This document shows positions 54,662 through 64,000 of a DNA stretch of 64,000 nucleotides, one piece after another (positions within the stretch are counted from its first letter, which is position 1; each line of letters starts with the position of its first letter). Position numbers and translations under genes: made by a program. The notes under the pieces are model-generated. The model was not told where the DNA came from. It saw only the letters and a list, made by a program, of their open reading frames with translations, and did not search any database. The DNA comes from Mesorhizobium sp. M1E.F.Ca.ET.045.02.1.1 (GTDB taxonomy: Bacteria > Pseudomonadota > Alphaproteobacteria > Rhizobiales > Rhizobiaceae): contig NZ_CP034447.1 in NCBI RefSeq assembly GCF_003952485.1, positions 5,160,501 through 5,224,500 on the forward strand. The letters run 5' to 3'.

Positions 54662-55686
54662 GCACCGCATCCGTCATATCAGAAGAGGTGCGGCCGCTGC
54701 TCAGCGTGCAGGGACTGACCAAGCATTTCCCGGCCAGAGGCGGTCGTATCGTTCATGCCGTCGAGGACGTCAGCTTCGACGTTCGGCGCGGCTCGACGGT
54801 TGGCCTCGTCGGCGAGTCAGGATCCGGCAAGACCACCGCCGGCCGCGCCTTGCTGCGGCTGGTCGAGCCGACCGGAGGCAAGGCGTTGTTCGACGGCGTC
54901 GACCTGTTTTCGCTGTCGCAGCGCGAGATGCGCGGCTACCGGCAAAAGCTGCAGATCGTTTTCCAGGATCCGTTTTCGAGCCTCAATCCGCGCATGCGGA
55001 TCGGCGGCATCATCGGCGAGGCGCTCGACGCGGCCGGCTATGCTCGTGGCAAACGGCGCGCCGAGCGCGTCGGCGAATTGCTGACGCTGGTCGGCCTGTC
55101 GCCCGAACATGCTGGCCGGTACCCGCACGAGTTCTCCGGCGGCCAGCGCCAGCGCATCGGCATTGCGCGCGCGCTTGCGGTCGAGCCGCAATTCATCGTC
55201 GCCGACGAACCGGTTTCGGCGCTCGATGTCTCCGTTCAGGCACAGGTGCTCAATCTGTTCGGCGACCTGCAAAAAAAGCTCGGGCTGACGTTTCTGTTTA
55301 TCGCGCACGACCTGTCGGTGGTCGAATATCTCTGCGACGAAGTGGTGGTCATGTATCTCGGCCGCGTCATGGAGCGTGGGCCGAGCCGGCTTGTCTATGC
55401 AGCGCCGCGCCATCCCTACACCAGGGCCCTGCTCGCCACGGCGCCGGTGCCCGACCCGACGCGGCGTCGCACGCATACGCCCTTGCATGGTGATATTCCG
55501 AGCCCGATCGCGCCGCCGTCCGGCTGCGTCTTTCGCACACGATGCCCCGAAGCCATCGCCGCCTGCGCGCAAGCCGTTCCGCCGGTCGAGCATATTGGTG
55601 GCGGACACCATGTGGCGTGTATTCGCCACAATGAAAGACTGTCTGATCCAAATCGGGTTGACCGCCACCCGGGTGCTGTCCTTTAG
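54658..55686 (+). CDS. ABC transporter ATPase, DppF/OppF type
   Basis: A 342-residue ATPase, partner of the upstream one. Walker A is [10 protein letters not shown]-loop [13 protein letters not shown], signature [15 protein letters not shown], Walker [13 protein letters not shown], and a Cys-bearing C-terminal oligopeptide-transport motif ([11 protein letters not shown]). The start at 54658 overlaps the upstream stop by four bases. It is the last transporter gene of the operon; an IclR regulator follows 27 bases later. Confidence 0.94.
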   Translation: MSTASVISEEVRPLLSVQGLTKHFPARGGRIVHAVEDVSFDVRRGSTVGLVGESGSGKTTAGRALLRLVEPTGGKALFDGVDLFSLSQREMRGYRQKLQIVFQDPFSSLNPRMRIGGIIGEALDAAGYARGKRRAERVGELLTLVGLSPEHAGRYPHEFSGGQRQRIGIARALAVEPQFIVADEPVSALDVSVQAQVLNLFGDLQKKLGLTFLFIAHDLSVVEYLCDEVVVMYLGRVMERGPSRLVYAAPRHPYTRALLATAPVPDPTRRRTHTPLHGDIPSPIAPPSGCVFRTRCPEAIAACAQAVPPVEHIGGGHHVACIRHNERLSDPNRVDRHPGAVL

Positions 55687-55713
55687 ATCATCGCGATCAA
55701 CATTTGAGACCAC

Positions 55714-56535
55714 ATGACAGCCAACGTGAGAGATCAGGACCTGAGCCGCACTGAGATAGCCGCCGAACCGCGCCGGTCGCGCACCAGCGGCATCGACCGC
55801 GTGCTGCAGATATTGGACTGCCTGCAGCGGCGGGGGCGCCCGGCGACCGCGTATGAGATCGCGCGCGACATCGGCGCGCCGCTGTCGACCGTCTATGTTA
55901 TCGTCGACGACATGGTCGAGAAGGAGCTTCTCGATCGCAAGGATGGCGGCCTGCTGTGGCTCGGGCCGAGGCTTTATCAGTACGGGCTGACCTACGCCCG
56001 CACGCTCGACCTGCTCAATGTCGCGACGCAGGAAATGCACGAACTCGCCCAGAGTTCGAAAGAAACCATCCAGATATGCGGTCGCGACGGCGACTATATG
56101 GTCGTTTTCGCCATGGAGGAGGGCAAGGATCATTTCCAGGTGACGTCGCGCGTTGGCACGCGCACGCCGCTCAACTGGACGGCATCTGGCCGGCTGCTGG
56201 TCGGTCACCTGCCGGAGGAAGAACGTCTTGCCATTTTTGCCCGCTCGGCGACCGCTTCGCCGACGGGACGCGCCGAAACGGACAAGCACGTGCTGGCCCA
56301 GGCATCGGCGGCGGCGCTGTCCCAGGGGCTTGCGATCCAGGCCGGCGAGTCGGACTTTTCGGTCGCCTGCATCGCGGCGCCGATCCGCGACAATCTCGGA
56401 GCGTGCCGGGCGACAATTTCGATCGTCGTGCCGGATGTGAAGGTCAGGCAAAAAGATCCCGATTTGACTTCGCTGGTCAGGCAGAGCGCCAAGCGGATCG
56501 AGGAGCGGCTGGGCTGGCGTCGCGCAGGCCCGTAA
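55714..56535 (+). CDS. IclR-family transcriptional regulator
   Basis: A 273-residue IclR protein. The winged helix-turn-helix is RVLQILDCLQRRGRPATAYE, then IARDIGAPLSTVYVIVDDMV. The effector domain shows VGTRTPLNWTASGRLLVGHL, as in family members that bind small carboxylates. It lies 27 bases after the last ATPase on the same strand, so it probably controls the transport and amidohydrolase operon in answer to its substrate. Target and ligand are inferred. Confidence 0.9.
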   Translation: MTANVRDQDLSRTEIAAEPRRSRTSGIDRVLQILDCLQRRGRPATAYEIARDIGAPLSTVYVIVDDMVEKELLDRKDGGLLWLGPRLYQYGLTYARTLDLLNVATQEMHELAQSSKETIQICGRDGDYMVVFAMEEGKDHFQVTSRVGTRTPLNWTASGRLLVGHLPEEERLAIFARSATASPTGRAETDKHVLAQASAAALSQGLAIQAGESDFSVACIAAPIRDNLGACRATISIVVPDVKVRQKDPDLTSLVRQSAKRIEERLGWRRAGP

Positions 56536-56645
56536 CCGCTGACGTCCGACCGGCAGGCTTTTCATTTTAGGTGGCTTGCACTATCTGTTGCCCTTGCGCG
56601 GGGGCGTGTCTTGTCAACCGTAAAAGCATTCGTTACGCCCCGCTC

Positions 56646-58019
56646 ATGACAGTTACCGTCCGTTTCGCCCCGTCGCCGACCGGCCGCATCCATATCGGCA
56701 ATGCGCGCACCGCGCTGTTCAATTGGCTGTTCGCCATGAACAACAAGGGCCGCTACATCCAGCGCTTCGACGATACCGACGTTGCCCGCTCGACGCAGGA
56801 ATTCGCCGATTCCATCCTCTATGACCTGCATTGGCTGGGCATTTTCCCGGACGCCACCGAATACCAATCGCGGCGCGTCGAGATCTACGATGCGGCGGTG
56901 GAGCGGCTGAAGGCGGCGCGCGTGCTTTACGCCTGCTACGAAACGCCCGAGGAGCTCGACCTGCGCCGCAAGGTGCGCCGCACGCGCGGCCAGCCGCCGG
57001 TCTATGGCCGCGAGGCGCTGACGCTGACGCCGGAGCAGGTGGCCGAATACGAGTCCGACGGGCGCCGGCCGCACTGGCGGTTTCTTTTGCCGAACTTCAC
57101 CACCGATCCGCTGCAGCCGGAGCGGACCGAGGTGCACTGGAACGATCTTGTGCGCGGCGAGGAGACCGTCGATCTCGCCTCGCTGTCGGACCCCGTCCTG
57201 GTGCGCGAGGACGGCACCTATCTCTACACCCTGCCTTCCGTGGTCGACGACATCGAGATGGGCGTCACTCACGTGATCCGCGGCGACGACCATGTGACCA
57301 ACACCGGTGTGCAGATTGCCTTGTTCCAGGCCCTCGGCGCCGAGTCGCCGGTCTTCGGCCATCACAATCTCCTGACCACCGTTTCGGGCGAGGGGCTGTC
57401 GAAGCGCACCGGCGCGCTGTCGATCGAAAGCCTGCGCGAGGACGGCATCGAGCCGATGGCGGTCGCCTCGCTCGCCGTGCTCGTCGGCACGTCGGAAAAC
57501 GTCACGGCCACGCACGACCTCAACGAGCTCGCCGGCCATTTCGACCCGGCCGCGACGTCCAAATCCGCCGCCAAGTTCGACCCCGACGAGCTCTTCGTGC
57601 TCAACCGGGCCCTCATGCATCACATGCCGTTCGACGAGGCGCGGGACCGGCTGATGGTGCTCGGCATTTCCGGCGACGACGCGGAGCGCTTCTGGCTGGC
57701 GGTGCGTGGCAACATCGACCGCTTGTCCGACGCGGTCGCTTGGTGGCGCATCCTCGCCGACGGTCCGCAAGAGCCGGCGGAATTTTCCAGCGAGGATCGC
57801 GAATTCCTCCACCAAGCCTTCGACCTTCTGCCTGAGGAGCCTTGGAACGGCACGGTCTGGAAGGACTGGACCGGCAAGATCAAGGAAGCGACGGGCCGCA
57901 AGGGCAAGCCGCTGTTCATGCCTCTGAGGCTGGCGCTTACTGGGCAGACTTCTGGGCCTGAGCTTTCAGATCTATTGCCGCTGATGGGTCGGGAAGGAAC
58001 GCTGGCCCGACGACCCTGA
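56646..58019 (+). CDS. gltX: Glutamate-tRNA ligase GltX
   Basis: A 457-residue class I synthetase. The HIGH-type motif is [20 protein letters not shown], the KMSKS-type loop is [12 protein letters not shown], and [18 protein letters not shown] is the conserved catalytic stretch. It charges tRNA-Glu (and, in many Alphaproteobacteria with two copies, possibly tRNA-Gln) in the cytosol. The start [10 protein letters not shown] at 56646 is preferred over the longer frame from 56571. The last 83 bases overlap the end of the convergent DUF2865 gene. Confidence 0.95.
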   Translation: MTVTVRFAPSPTGRIHIGNARTALFNWLFAMNNKGRYIQRFDDTDVARSTQEFADSILYDLHWLGIFPDATEYQSRRVEIYDAAVERLKAARVLYACYETPEELDLRRKVRRTRGQPPVYGREALTLTPEQVAEYESDGRRPHWRFLLPNFTTDPLQPERTEVHWNDLVRGEETVDLASLSDPVLVREDGTYLYTLPSVVDDIEMGVTHVIRGDDHVTNTGVQIALFQALGAESPVFGHHNLLTTVSGEGLSKRTGALSIESLREDGIEPMAVASLAVLVGTSENVTATHDLNELAGHFDPAATSKSAAKFDPDELFVLNRALMHHMPFDEARDRLMVLGISGDDAERFWLAVRGNIDRLSDAVAWWRILADGPQEPAEFSSEDREFLHQAFDLLPEEPWNGTVWKDWTGKIKEATGRKGKPLFMPLRLALTGQTSGPELSDLLPLMGREGTLARRP

Positions 58020-59151
58020 CCTTGCGCTGTTCCGGCGGCAAAGCCGAAACCGGCGACACCGGCGCCTTGGTGGTCAGGCGCTTGATCGCCTCGCGGTCAA
58101 GCCCGCCTTCGGCATTGGCAAGCGTTTCGGGGTCGGCGCCGGGATCGGGCTTCGAGGCCGGCACCGGCATGAAGGGCGTCGCCTCGCTGTCCGGCTGCGA
58201 CTGCTCGGGATTGGGCGGATTGCCGGCGATGATCGAAAAATTGCCGGCCTGGGCATTGCAGCCGCATTGCGGCGGCCGCGAGTAGTTGGCCTGCTTGTAG
58301 AGATAGGCGGTCGGCAGCTCGCTGTAAGGTTGGCCGGTCACCGACGAGGTCATGTTGCCGGCATCATCTTCCATGCCTTGCGCGTAGAAGACCTGCATCT
58401 CGGTGCCGGGGCAGCTCGATTCGCAATTCTTCTGATCGCGTTCGAAATCGCCGTAAGAGGCAGCGTTCGACATCGGGAAGAAATAGCCGTCGCAGGTGCG
58501 CACGCAAACCGTGCGGAACTCGCCGCTCTGCCTCGGCAGGTCCATGCCGTCCGGCTGGTTTATGACGCGGCGGATGTTGCGGACGCTGGGGTCGTCCGGC
58601 GGAGCATCGGCCACTCCAGGCGTGTCGAGCGTTTCGATCTCCTGATCGCCGCGGCCGAAAAGCTGCTCGAAAAGATTGCCGCCGCCATTGTTGCGGGCAG
58701 CCTCTTCGATCGGCGTGCGCCGCGGCGCGACCTCGTCGCCGCGGCAGCCATTGGCATCAAGCGCCGCAAGAATACGGCTGCGGTCGCGCCGCGTGCCGCC
58801 GCCGGCCAGCCGCTCTCGCTTGGCCTGCAAGGTGTCGAGATTGGCGTTCATGCGCTCTATCGAGGCATTGATCGCCGCGCATTGGCTGACATTGCGCGAA
58901 AACAGAGTAAAGCCGCAATTGGCGTCGCTGGCGCGGCTTCGCGCCTTCGCCAGCTGCTCGCGCTGTCGCGCGATCGCGTCGTCATATTTGCGGATCAGGC
59001 CCGGTTCGCCGCCACCGCCGCGCGCGGCGGCAAGCTCGGCTTCGAGCTGGCGGCACATGCGGGAGGCCGCCTGCGGCTCGGTCACGGCGACAGCCGACGC
59101 CGCCAGCGCCGCAAGCAGCGCCGCGAGATGCGTCAGCTTCAATCCTTTCAT
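57937..59151 (-). CDS. DUF2865 domain protein
   Basis: A 404-residue exported protein of the DUF2865 family, common in Rhizobiales. A signal peptide ([20 protein letters not shown]) is followed by a coiled helical part ([20 protein letters not shown]), then the conserved core [36 protein letters not shown], and [10 protein letters not shown]. The paired Cys suggest disulfides in the periplasm. The C-terminal 28 residues overlap the end of gltX on the other strand. Function is not known; often linked to the cell envelope. Confidence 0.85.
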   Translation of the reverse strand: MKGLKLTHLAALLAALAASAVAVTEPQAASRMCRQLEAELAAARGGGGEPGLIRKYDDAIARQREQLAKARSRASDANCGFTLFSRNVSQCAAINASIERMNANLDTLQAKRERLAGGGTRRDRSRILAALDANGCRGDEVAPRRTPIEEAARNNGGGNLFEQLFGRGDQEIETLDTPGVADAPPDDPSVRNIRRVINQPDGMDLPRQSGEFRTVCVRTCDGYFFPMSNAASYGDFERDQKNCESSCPGTEMQVFYAQGMEDDAGNMTSSVTGQPYSELPTAYLYKQANYSRPPQCGCNAQAGNFSIIAGNPPNPEQSQPDSEATPFMPVPASKPDPGADPETLANAEGGLDREAIKRLTTKAPVSPVSALPPEQRKVRVVGPAFLPDPSAAIDLKAQAQKSAQ

Positions 59152-59199
59152 CCGCCAGAAACCCCGATTGCCGTGGCCGGAAGGCTACCGTGTTCGTGG

Positions 59200-59619
59200 T
59201 TAACTGTTCCCTAGTAAAGGCAGGTCGGGCCACACCGATGCCAGCAAAAGCAGAACGATTCCAACAAACGAAACGTTCCAAACGAGCGAGCGGAGCAGGG
59301 GAACGCCGAATGCATAGAGCGGAAGATAGACCAGCCTGGCCGAAAAATAGAGTCCGGCTCCCCACTTGCTGAGCGCGGTCTCGTGGGCAGCCGCGTGAAC
59401 AAGAAAAACCGCCGCCACGAACACCGGAAATGTCTCGACGAAGTTTCGCAGTGCCCTTTCCAGGCGCCCTGCCACACCTGTGAGCGGAGGGACTTCGGCG
59501 TCTCGGGCGCTGGCCGTCCAGCGGTAACCTCGCTGGAAGCTCGCCGAATGCGAGGCGAGAACGATGTGAATGAAACAGAGCACGCAACTTGCGGCGAGCA
59601 TGGCTAGTTCGAAGCTCAT
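59200..59619 (-). CDS. MAPEG-family membrane protein
   Basis: A 139-residue four-helix membrane protein. It contains AGRLERALRNFVETFPVFVA, the MAPEG signature segment (the E.N..E..P type motif), and ARLVYLPLYAFGVPLLRSLV. Bacterial members of this glutathione-transferase-like membrane family are mostly of unknown role. It stands alone on the minus strand between the DUF2865 gene and maeB. Confidence 0.82.
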   Translation of the reverse strand: MSFELAMLAASCVLCFIHIVLASHSASFQRGYRWTASARDAEVPPLTGVAGRLERALRNFVETFPVFVAAVFLVHAAAHETALSKWGAGLYFSARLVYLPLYAFGVPLLRSLVWNVSFVGIVLLLLASVWPDLPLLGNS

Positions 59620-59739
59620 TCAACCCTCGCATCTGCCCATTCGTCTTTCGCGCTTGAACGTCGAAGCGTGGCAGTGAGGCCGTGATGGCCGCAACCACCT
59701 TACAATGAAGCATCATCGGTGTTTACGGCCAGAGCGTCC

Positions 59740-62064
59740 TCAACCCAGATCGGCGATCGCCTGCGCCTTGTGCGCCGCCTCGACCACCGCCAAAGCCGTC
59801 ATGTTGACCACGCCGCGCGAGGTCACCGAAGGCGTCAGGATATGCGCCGGCTTGTCGGTGCCGAGCAGGATCGGCCCCACATGCAGCGCGTCCATCATGG
59901 CGCGCAGCGCCGTCAGCGTGATGTTTGCCGAATCGAGGTTCGGGAACACCAGCAGATTGGCTTCACCCTTCAGCCGCGAATGCGGATAGACGCGCTGGCG
60001 CAGATGTTCCGACAGCGCTGTATCGGCATGCATCTCGCCGTCGCATTGCAGGTCGGGCGCGATGCGCGCCAGGATCGCCGCGGCCTCCCGCATTTTGAGC
60101 GCGGTCGGCGCGTCGCGCGAACCGAAATCCGAGAACGAGAGCAGGGCGGCCTTGGGTTCCATGCCGAAACGCCTGATCTCCTCGGCCGCCAGGACGGTCA
60201 TCTCGGCGATCTCCTCGGCCGTCGGATCGATGGTGACATAGGTGTCGGTCAGGAAAATGATGCCGCGCTGCGAAATCAGCATCGAGAGCGTCGACAGGTC
60301 GTGGTCCTTGACGCCGGGGCGCGGCCCGATGATCAGCGCGACATTGCGCAGATGCCGCTCGAAGCGGCCTTCGAGCCCGCAGACCATCGCATCCGCATCG
60401 CCACGCTTCAGCGCGAGCGCCGCGATCACCGTATTGTTGGTGCGCACCATGGTGCGGGCGGCTTCCGTCGTAATGCCGCGTCGGCCGGCGAGTTCTATCA
60501 GCAGATCGACATAGTGGCGGTAACGCGGATCGTCTTCCGGGTTGATCAGGCCGAAATCGACGCCCGGCCGGATGCGCAGCCCGTAGCGCTTCAGTCGAAC
60601 CTCCACGACATGCGGGCGGCCGATCAGGATAGGCTCGGCGATACCTTCCTCCAGCACCACCTGCGCGGCGCGCAGCACGCGCTCGTCTTCGCCGTCGGCA
60701 TAGATGACGCGCTTGGCGCTGGAGGCTTTGGCCGAAGAAAAGACCGGCTTCATCACCAGGCCGGAGCGGAAGACGAAGCGGTTGAGCTTGTCGATATAGG
60801 CCGCGAAGTCTGCGATCGGCCGTGTCGCCACCCCGGTATCGCAGGCGGCTTTCGCGACCGCCGGCGCGATGCGCAGGATGAGGCGCGGGTCGAAGGGCGA
60901 GGGGATCAGGAAATCCGGGCCGAACACCGGCGTCTCGCCGGAATAGGCGCGCGCCGCGACGTCCGAGGGCTCTTCGCGGGCGAGGGCGGCGATTGCCCGC
61001 ACGGCGGCCATCTTCATCTCCTCGTTGATGGCGCTGGCGCCACAGTCCAGCGCGCCGCGGAAGATGTAAGGAAAGCAGAGCACGTTGTTGACTTGATTGG
61101 GAAAATCGGAACGCCCGGTGCAGATCATCGCGTCCGGCCGCGCCGCCCTCGCCACTTCCGGCATGATCTCCGGCGTCGGGTTGGCGAGCGCCAGGATCAG
61201 CGGCTTCGGCGCCATGTGCTGCAGGAGTTCAGGCTTCAGCACGCCGGCAGCGGAGAGGCCGAGGAAGACATCGGCGCCGGGGATGACGTCGGCCAGCGTG
61301 CGCGCCTGCGTATCCTTCACATAGGGGTCTTTCCAGCGGTCCATCTCCTCGGCGCGGCCCTTCCAGGCGACGCCGAAGCGGTCGGTGACCCAGATGTTTT
61401 CGACCTTGGCGCCGAGCGAGACCAGGAGGTTGAGGCAAGCGAGCGCCGCGGCACCGGCACCGGAGGTGACGATCTTGATGTCGGCAATCGTCTTGCCGGC
61501 GAATTCGAGCCCGTTGAGCACCGCCGCCGCGACAATGATCGCCGTGCCATGCTGGTCGTCATGGAAGACCGGAATCCCCATGCGGGCCTTCAGCCGCTCC
61601 TCGACCTCGAAACATTCGGGAGCCTTGATGTCTTCGAGATTGATGCCGCCGAAGGTCGGCTCGAGCGCGGCCACCGTCTCGACCATGCGCTCGATTTCAG
61701 GCGCGTCGATCTCGATGTCGAAGACGTCGATGCCGGCGAACTTCTTGAACAACACCGCCTTGCCTTCCATGACCGGCTTGGAGGCGAGCGGGCCGATATT
61801 ACCGAGGCCGAGCACCGCCGAGCCGTTGGAGACGACGCCGACGAGATTGGCGCGCGCCGTGTAGTCGGCGGCGGTCGCCGGGTCGTCGCGGATCTCGAGG
61901 CAGGGCGCGGCGACGCCAGGCGAATAGGCAAGCGCGAGATCGCGCTGGTTGCCGAGCGGCTTCGTCGCCTGGATTTCGAGCTTTCCGGGCGTGGGGTACT
62001 TGTGGAAGAAGAGCGCGGCCTCGTCGAGGTCCGACCTGGCCGTTTTCTTGCTCTCGCCGTCCAT
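59740..62064 (-). CDS. maeB: NADP-type malic enzyme with phosphotransacetylase-like tail
   Basis: A 774-residue enzyme. The N-terminal malic domain has [12 protein letters not shown] and [20 protein letters not shown], with [12 protein letters not shown] and the NAD(P)-binding [16 protein letters not shown]. The C-terminal ~330 residues (from about [20 protein letters not shown]) form a phosphotransacetylase-like domain, usually without that activity, which helps regulate the enzyme. It oxidatively decarboxylates malate to pyruvate. In rhizobia the related Dme/Tme enzymes feed nitrogen fixation. ATG 62064 has GGAGGGG upstream; longer frames run into the intergenic repeat. Confidence 0.95.
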   Translation of the reverse strand: MDGESKKTARSDLDEAALFFHKYPTPGKLEIQATKPLGNQRDLALAYSPGVAAPCLEIRDDPATAADYTARANLVGVVSNGSAVLGLGNIGPLASKPVMEGKAVLFKKFAGIDVFDIEIDAPEIERMVETVAALEPTFGGINLEDIKAPECFEVEERLKARMGIPVFHDDQHGTAIIVAAAVLNGLEFAGKTIADIKIVTSGAGAAALACLNLLVSLGAKVENIWVTDRFGVAWKGRAEEMDRWKDPYVKDTQARTLADVIPGADVFLGLSAAGVLKPELLQHMAPKPLILALANPTPEIMPEVARAARPDAMICTGRSDFPNQVNNVLCFPYIFRGALDCGASAINEEMKMAAVRAIAALAREEPSDVAARAYSGETPVFGPDFLIPSPFDPRLILRIAPAVAKAACDTGVATRPIADFAAYIDKLNRFVFRSGLVMKPVFSSAKASSAKRVIYADGEDERVLRAAQVVLEEGIAEPILIGRPHVVEVRLKRYGLRIRPGVDFGLINPEDDPRYRHYVDLLIELAGRRGITTEAARTMVRTNNTVIAALALKRGDADAMVCGLEGRFERHLRNVALIIGPRPGVKDHDLSTLSMLISQRGIIFLTDTYVTIDPTAEEIAEMTVLAAEEIRRFGMEPKAALLSFSDFGSRDAPTALKMREAAAILARIAPDLQCDGEMHADTALSEHLRQRVYPHSRLKGEANLLVFPNLDSANITLTALRAMMDALHVGPILLGTDKPAHILTPSVTSRGVVNMTALAVVEAAHKAQAIADLG

Positions 62065-62104
62065 CGCGGCCCCTCCTGTGCTTCCTGCTTTCGAGCCTTT
62101 TAGA

Positions 62105-62148
62105 GCAATTCCAGGAAAAGTGTGAAACGGTTTTCCGTCCGGAATTGC
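62105..62148. repeat. Rhizobial REP-like palindromic repeat, complete copy
   Basis: Outer arms GCAATTCC (62105-62112) and GGAATTGC (62141-62148) enclose an inner pair GGAAAA / TTTTCC, giving a hairpin of about 44 bases in the gap upstream of maeB. A truncated relative with three mismatches is at 1029-1066. Such repeats are frequent in intergenic DNA of the group. Confidence 0.75.
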
Positions 62149-62293
62149 GTCAGGCAGATACATGCGGCGACGATTCTTCGCGGCGCCAAATCACGGTATC
62201 GGCGTTCTCATTGCTTAAGCTAAAATAATCGAGTTATTTCAGTCTGTTGTAACAAGACTCTCGAGTTCTATCGGCGGCCGCGAGCTGACTCAG

Positions 62294-63073
62294 TCAGAAC
62301 GCGCTGACGTAGAGGCCTCCGTCGACCGGGATGTTCTGGCCAGTGAGGTAGCCGGCATGGACCGAGCACAAGAAGGCGCAGATCTGGCCGAATTCCTCCG
62401 GCGTGCCGAGGCGCTTGGCCGGCACATCGGCGCTGATGCGGGCCTTGCGCGCCGCCGCCGCGGCCGGGTCTTCCGGCGTGCCTGCCTCATCCGGGCCGCG
62501 CAGCCGGTCGGTGTCGTGCTTGCCGGGCAGGAGGCTGTTGATGGTCACGTTGCGGTCGATCACCGTGCGCGCCACGCCGGCAAGGAAAGAGGTCAGGCCG
62601 GCGCGGGCGCCCGACGACAGGTCGAGACCAGGGATCGGCACATAGACCGACAGCGAGGTGATGTTGACGATGCGGCCGAAGCCGCGCTTTGCCATGCCGT
62701 CTATGACCGCCTGGATCAGCTCGATCGGCGTCACCATGTTCTGCGTCACGCCTTCGAGGATCTTGCCGCGGTCGAGCTCGCGGAAATCGCGCCGCGGCGG
62801 GCCGCCATTGTTGTTGACCAGGATGTCGGGGTCGGGGCAGGCGGCGAGGATCGCCCCCTGCACGTCGGGCTTCGAGACGTCGCCGGCGATCTCGATCACC
62901 TTGACGTCGTATTTCTCGCGGATCTCCGCGGCAGTTTTCGCCAAAAGCTCGGCGTTGCGGCCATTGACGACGAGGTCGACGCCGGCTTCGGCGAGCGCAA
63001 TCGCGCAGCCGCGCCCCAGTCCCTTGCTCGAGGCGCAGACGATGGCCTTCTTTCCGCGAATACCGAGATCCAT
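62294..63073 (-). CDS. SDR-family oxidoreductase
   Basis: A 259-residue short-chain dehydrogenase. The cofactor loop is CASSKGLGRGCAIALAEAG, then NNNGGPPRRD in place of the more usual NNAG, the Ser of the active site is in NITSLSVYVPIPG, and the C-terminus ends YLTGQNIPVDGGLYVSAF. The normal YxxxK appears altered: the region reads LDLSSGARAGLTSFLAGVAR with no clear Tyr-x3-Lys, so the enzyme may be an atypical member (as in the BKR-like subgroup) or lack classic activity. Substrate unknown. Confidence 0.85.
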   Translation of the reverse strand: MDLGIRGKKAIVCASSKGLGRGCAIALAEAGVDLVVNGRNAELLAKTAAEIREKYDVKVIEIAGDVSKPDVQGAILAACPDPDILVNNNGGPPRRDFRELDRGKILEGVTQNMVTPIELIQAVIDGMAKRGFGRIVNITSLSVYVPIPGLDLSSGARAGLTSFLAGVARTVIDRNVTINSLLPGKHDTDRLRGPDEAGTPEDPAAAAARKARISADVPAKRLGTPEEFGQICAFLCSVHAGYLTGQNIPVDGGLYVSAF

Positions 63074-63191
63074 GGTGATTTCTCCTTTTTCGAGGGCGGC
63101 AAGCTAGCGCCTGGGCTGGACCAACCGCAACCGTCATACGGTTGTTGCATGAATCGAGGCATAGGCACGCGAAAGAAAGGTGGAAATCGCG

Positions 63192-64000
63192 ATGTCCGGT
63201 CCAGAACCCCGCACTTTCCGAACCATGTTCATTTCCGACGTGCATCTCGGGTCGAAGGCGGCCAAGGCCGATTTCCTGATCGATTTCCTGCGCTACCACG
63301 ATGCCGATACCATCTATCTGGTCGGCGACATCGTCGACGGCTGGCGCCTGCGGCGTAGCTGGCATTGGCCGCAGAGCCACAACGACGTCGTGCAGAAATT
63401 GCTGCGCAAAGCGCGCAAGGGCGCCTCGATCACCTACATCGCCGGCAACCACGACGAATTCGCCCGCCAGTTCCAGGGCGTGCATTTCGGCGGCATCGTC
63501 GTTGCCGACCGCGCGGTCCACGAGACGGCCGACGGCAGGCGGCTGCTCGTCATCCATGGCGACCAGTTCGACACGGTGGTGCACAACCAGCGCTGGCTCG
63601 CCTATCTCGGCGACTATGCCTATGACGCGGCGATGCTGGTCAATCGCGTCGTGACCAAGCTGCGCCACCTGCTCGGGCTGCCTTACTGGTCGTTCTCGTC
63701 CTGGGCCAAGGTCAAGGTCAAGAAGGCGGTGAACTTCATCGGCTCGTTCCAGACCGTCCTCTCCGAGGAAGCGCGGCGCTCGCATGTCGACGGCGTGATC
63801 TGCGGCCACATCCACCATGCCGCGATCGAGGACTATGGCGACGTGCGGTACATCAACACCGGCGACTGGGTGGAAAGCTGCACGGCGGTGGTCGAGCATT
63901 TCGACGGCCGCATGGAGATCCTGACCTGGGCGCATGTTCTGCCCGAATCCTCGGCCGGCAAGGATGTGCTGGTGCCCGTCGATATCGCCGGCCTCAAGGG
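63192..64000 (+). CDS. UDP-2,3-diacylglucosamine diphosphatase-like phosphoesterase (partial)
   Basis: The gene starts at ATG 63192 and runs off the right edge. About 270 codons are visible: FISDVHLGSKAAKADFLIDF, then YLVGDIVDGWRLRRSW, ITYIAGNHDEF, VIHGDQFDTVV, and GVICGHIHHAAIEDYG. These are the metal motifs of calcineurin-like enzymes of the LpxH group. LpxH-type enzymes cut UDP-diacylglucosamine in lipid A synthesis; Rhizobiales relatives often lie beside glycosyltransferases. The rest lies outside the window. Confidence 0.85.
   Translation, partial: MSGPEPRTFRTMFISDVHLGSKAAKADFLIDFLRYHDADTIYLVGDIVDGWRLRRSWHWPQSHNDVVQKLLRKARKGASITYIAGNHDEFARQFQGVHFGGIVVADRAVHETADGRRLLVIHGDQFDTVVHNQRWLAYLGDYAYDAAMLVNRVVTKLRHLLGLPYWSFSSWAKVKVKKAVNFIGSFQTVLSEEARRSHVDGVICGHIHHAAIEDYGDVRYINTGDWVESCTAVVEHFDGRMEILTWAHVLPESSAGKDVLVPVDIAGLK

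Noticed and set aside
59719..62103. A 794-codon frame antisense to maeB
   Set aside because: The malic enzyme motifs on the minus strand are complete; the plus-strand frame has low-complexity composition.
1..64000. CRISPR arrays, tRNA, rRNA and insertion sequences
   Set aside because: No regularly spaced repeats, no cloverleaf-like stretch and no transposase or integrase motif were seen.

Overview
The window looks like chromosomal DNA of a Rhizobiales bacterium close to Mesorhizobium/Phyllobacteriaceae. The reasons are high G+C, a FixL-FixJ oxygen-sensing pair, a MucR/Ros-type regulator, a rhizobial-size cobalamin-dependent ribonucleotide reductase, a DUF2865 protein, a malic enzyme with a phosphotransacetylase tail, and two copies of a palindromic intergenic repeat (1029-1066 and 62105-62148). 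The genus is an inference from gene content, not from a search.

Region 1 (1-20.9 kb) is a micro-oxic / nitric-oxide neighbourhood. It holds the end of moeA, a DUF2478 gene, an NnrS-like membrane protein, DUF2249 proteins, a Dnr/NnrR-type Crp-Fnr regulator, a ferritin-like protein, a cytochrome P450, a TehA/SLAC1 transporter, a 7Fe ferredoxin, NsrR with two matching palindromic operators, a MIP18-type Fe-S assembly factor, an FmdE-like protein, an SRPBCC protein, FixLJ plus a single-domain response regulator, the di-iron protein Ric and a YitT-family protein behind a perfect FNR-type box. It also carries decayed genes: an RND efflux pump remnant and a frameshifted hemN fragment.

Region 2 (20.8-31.5 kb) is a complete nosRZDFYLX operon on the minus strand for nitrous oxide reduction, flanked by a second ferritin-like protein and pseudoazurin, a likely electron donor. 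No nitrite or nitric oxide reductase genes are in the window.

Region 3 (31.5-44.4 kb) is accessory DNA. It has an anaerobic sulfatase-maturase-like radical SAM enzyme with no sulfatase next to it, a MucR-type regulator, hypothetical genes, a PIN-domain toxin-antitoxin pair and a four-gene type II CBASS anti-phage operon (nuclease-SAVED effector, CD-NTase, E2-E1 Cap2, JAB Cap3). An unrecognised gene and a PPP-type phosphoesterase gene follow it on the same strand and may extend the operon.

Region 4 (44.4-64 kb) is mostly core: nrdJ with NrdR boxes, a peptide-type ABC transporter operon that includes an amidohydrolase and ends with an IclR regulator, gltX, a DUF2865 gene, a MAPEG gene, maeB, an SDR oxidoreductase and the start of an LpxH-like phosphoesterase.

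Taken together, the first half equips the cell to sense low oxygen (FixLJ) and NO (NnrR, NsrR), to repair or buffer nitrosative damage, and to respire N2O. The most interesting candidates for new biology are the P450 inside the NO-response neighbourhood and the two possible accessory genes behind CBASS.
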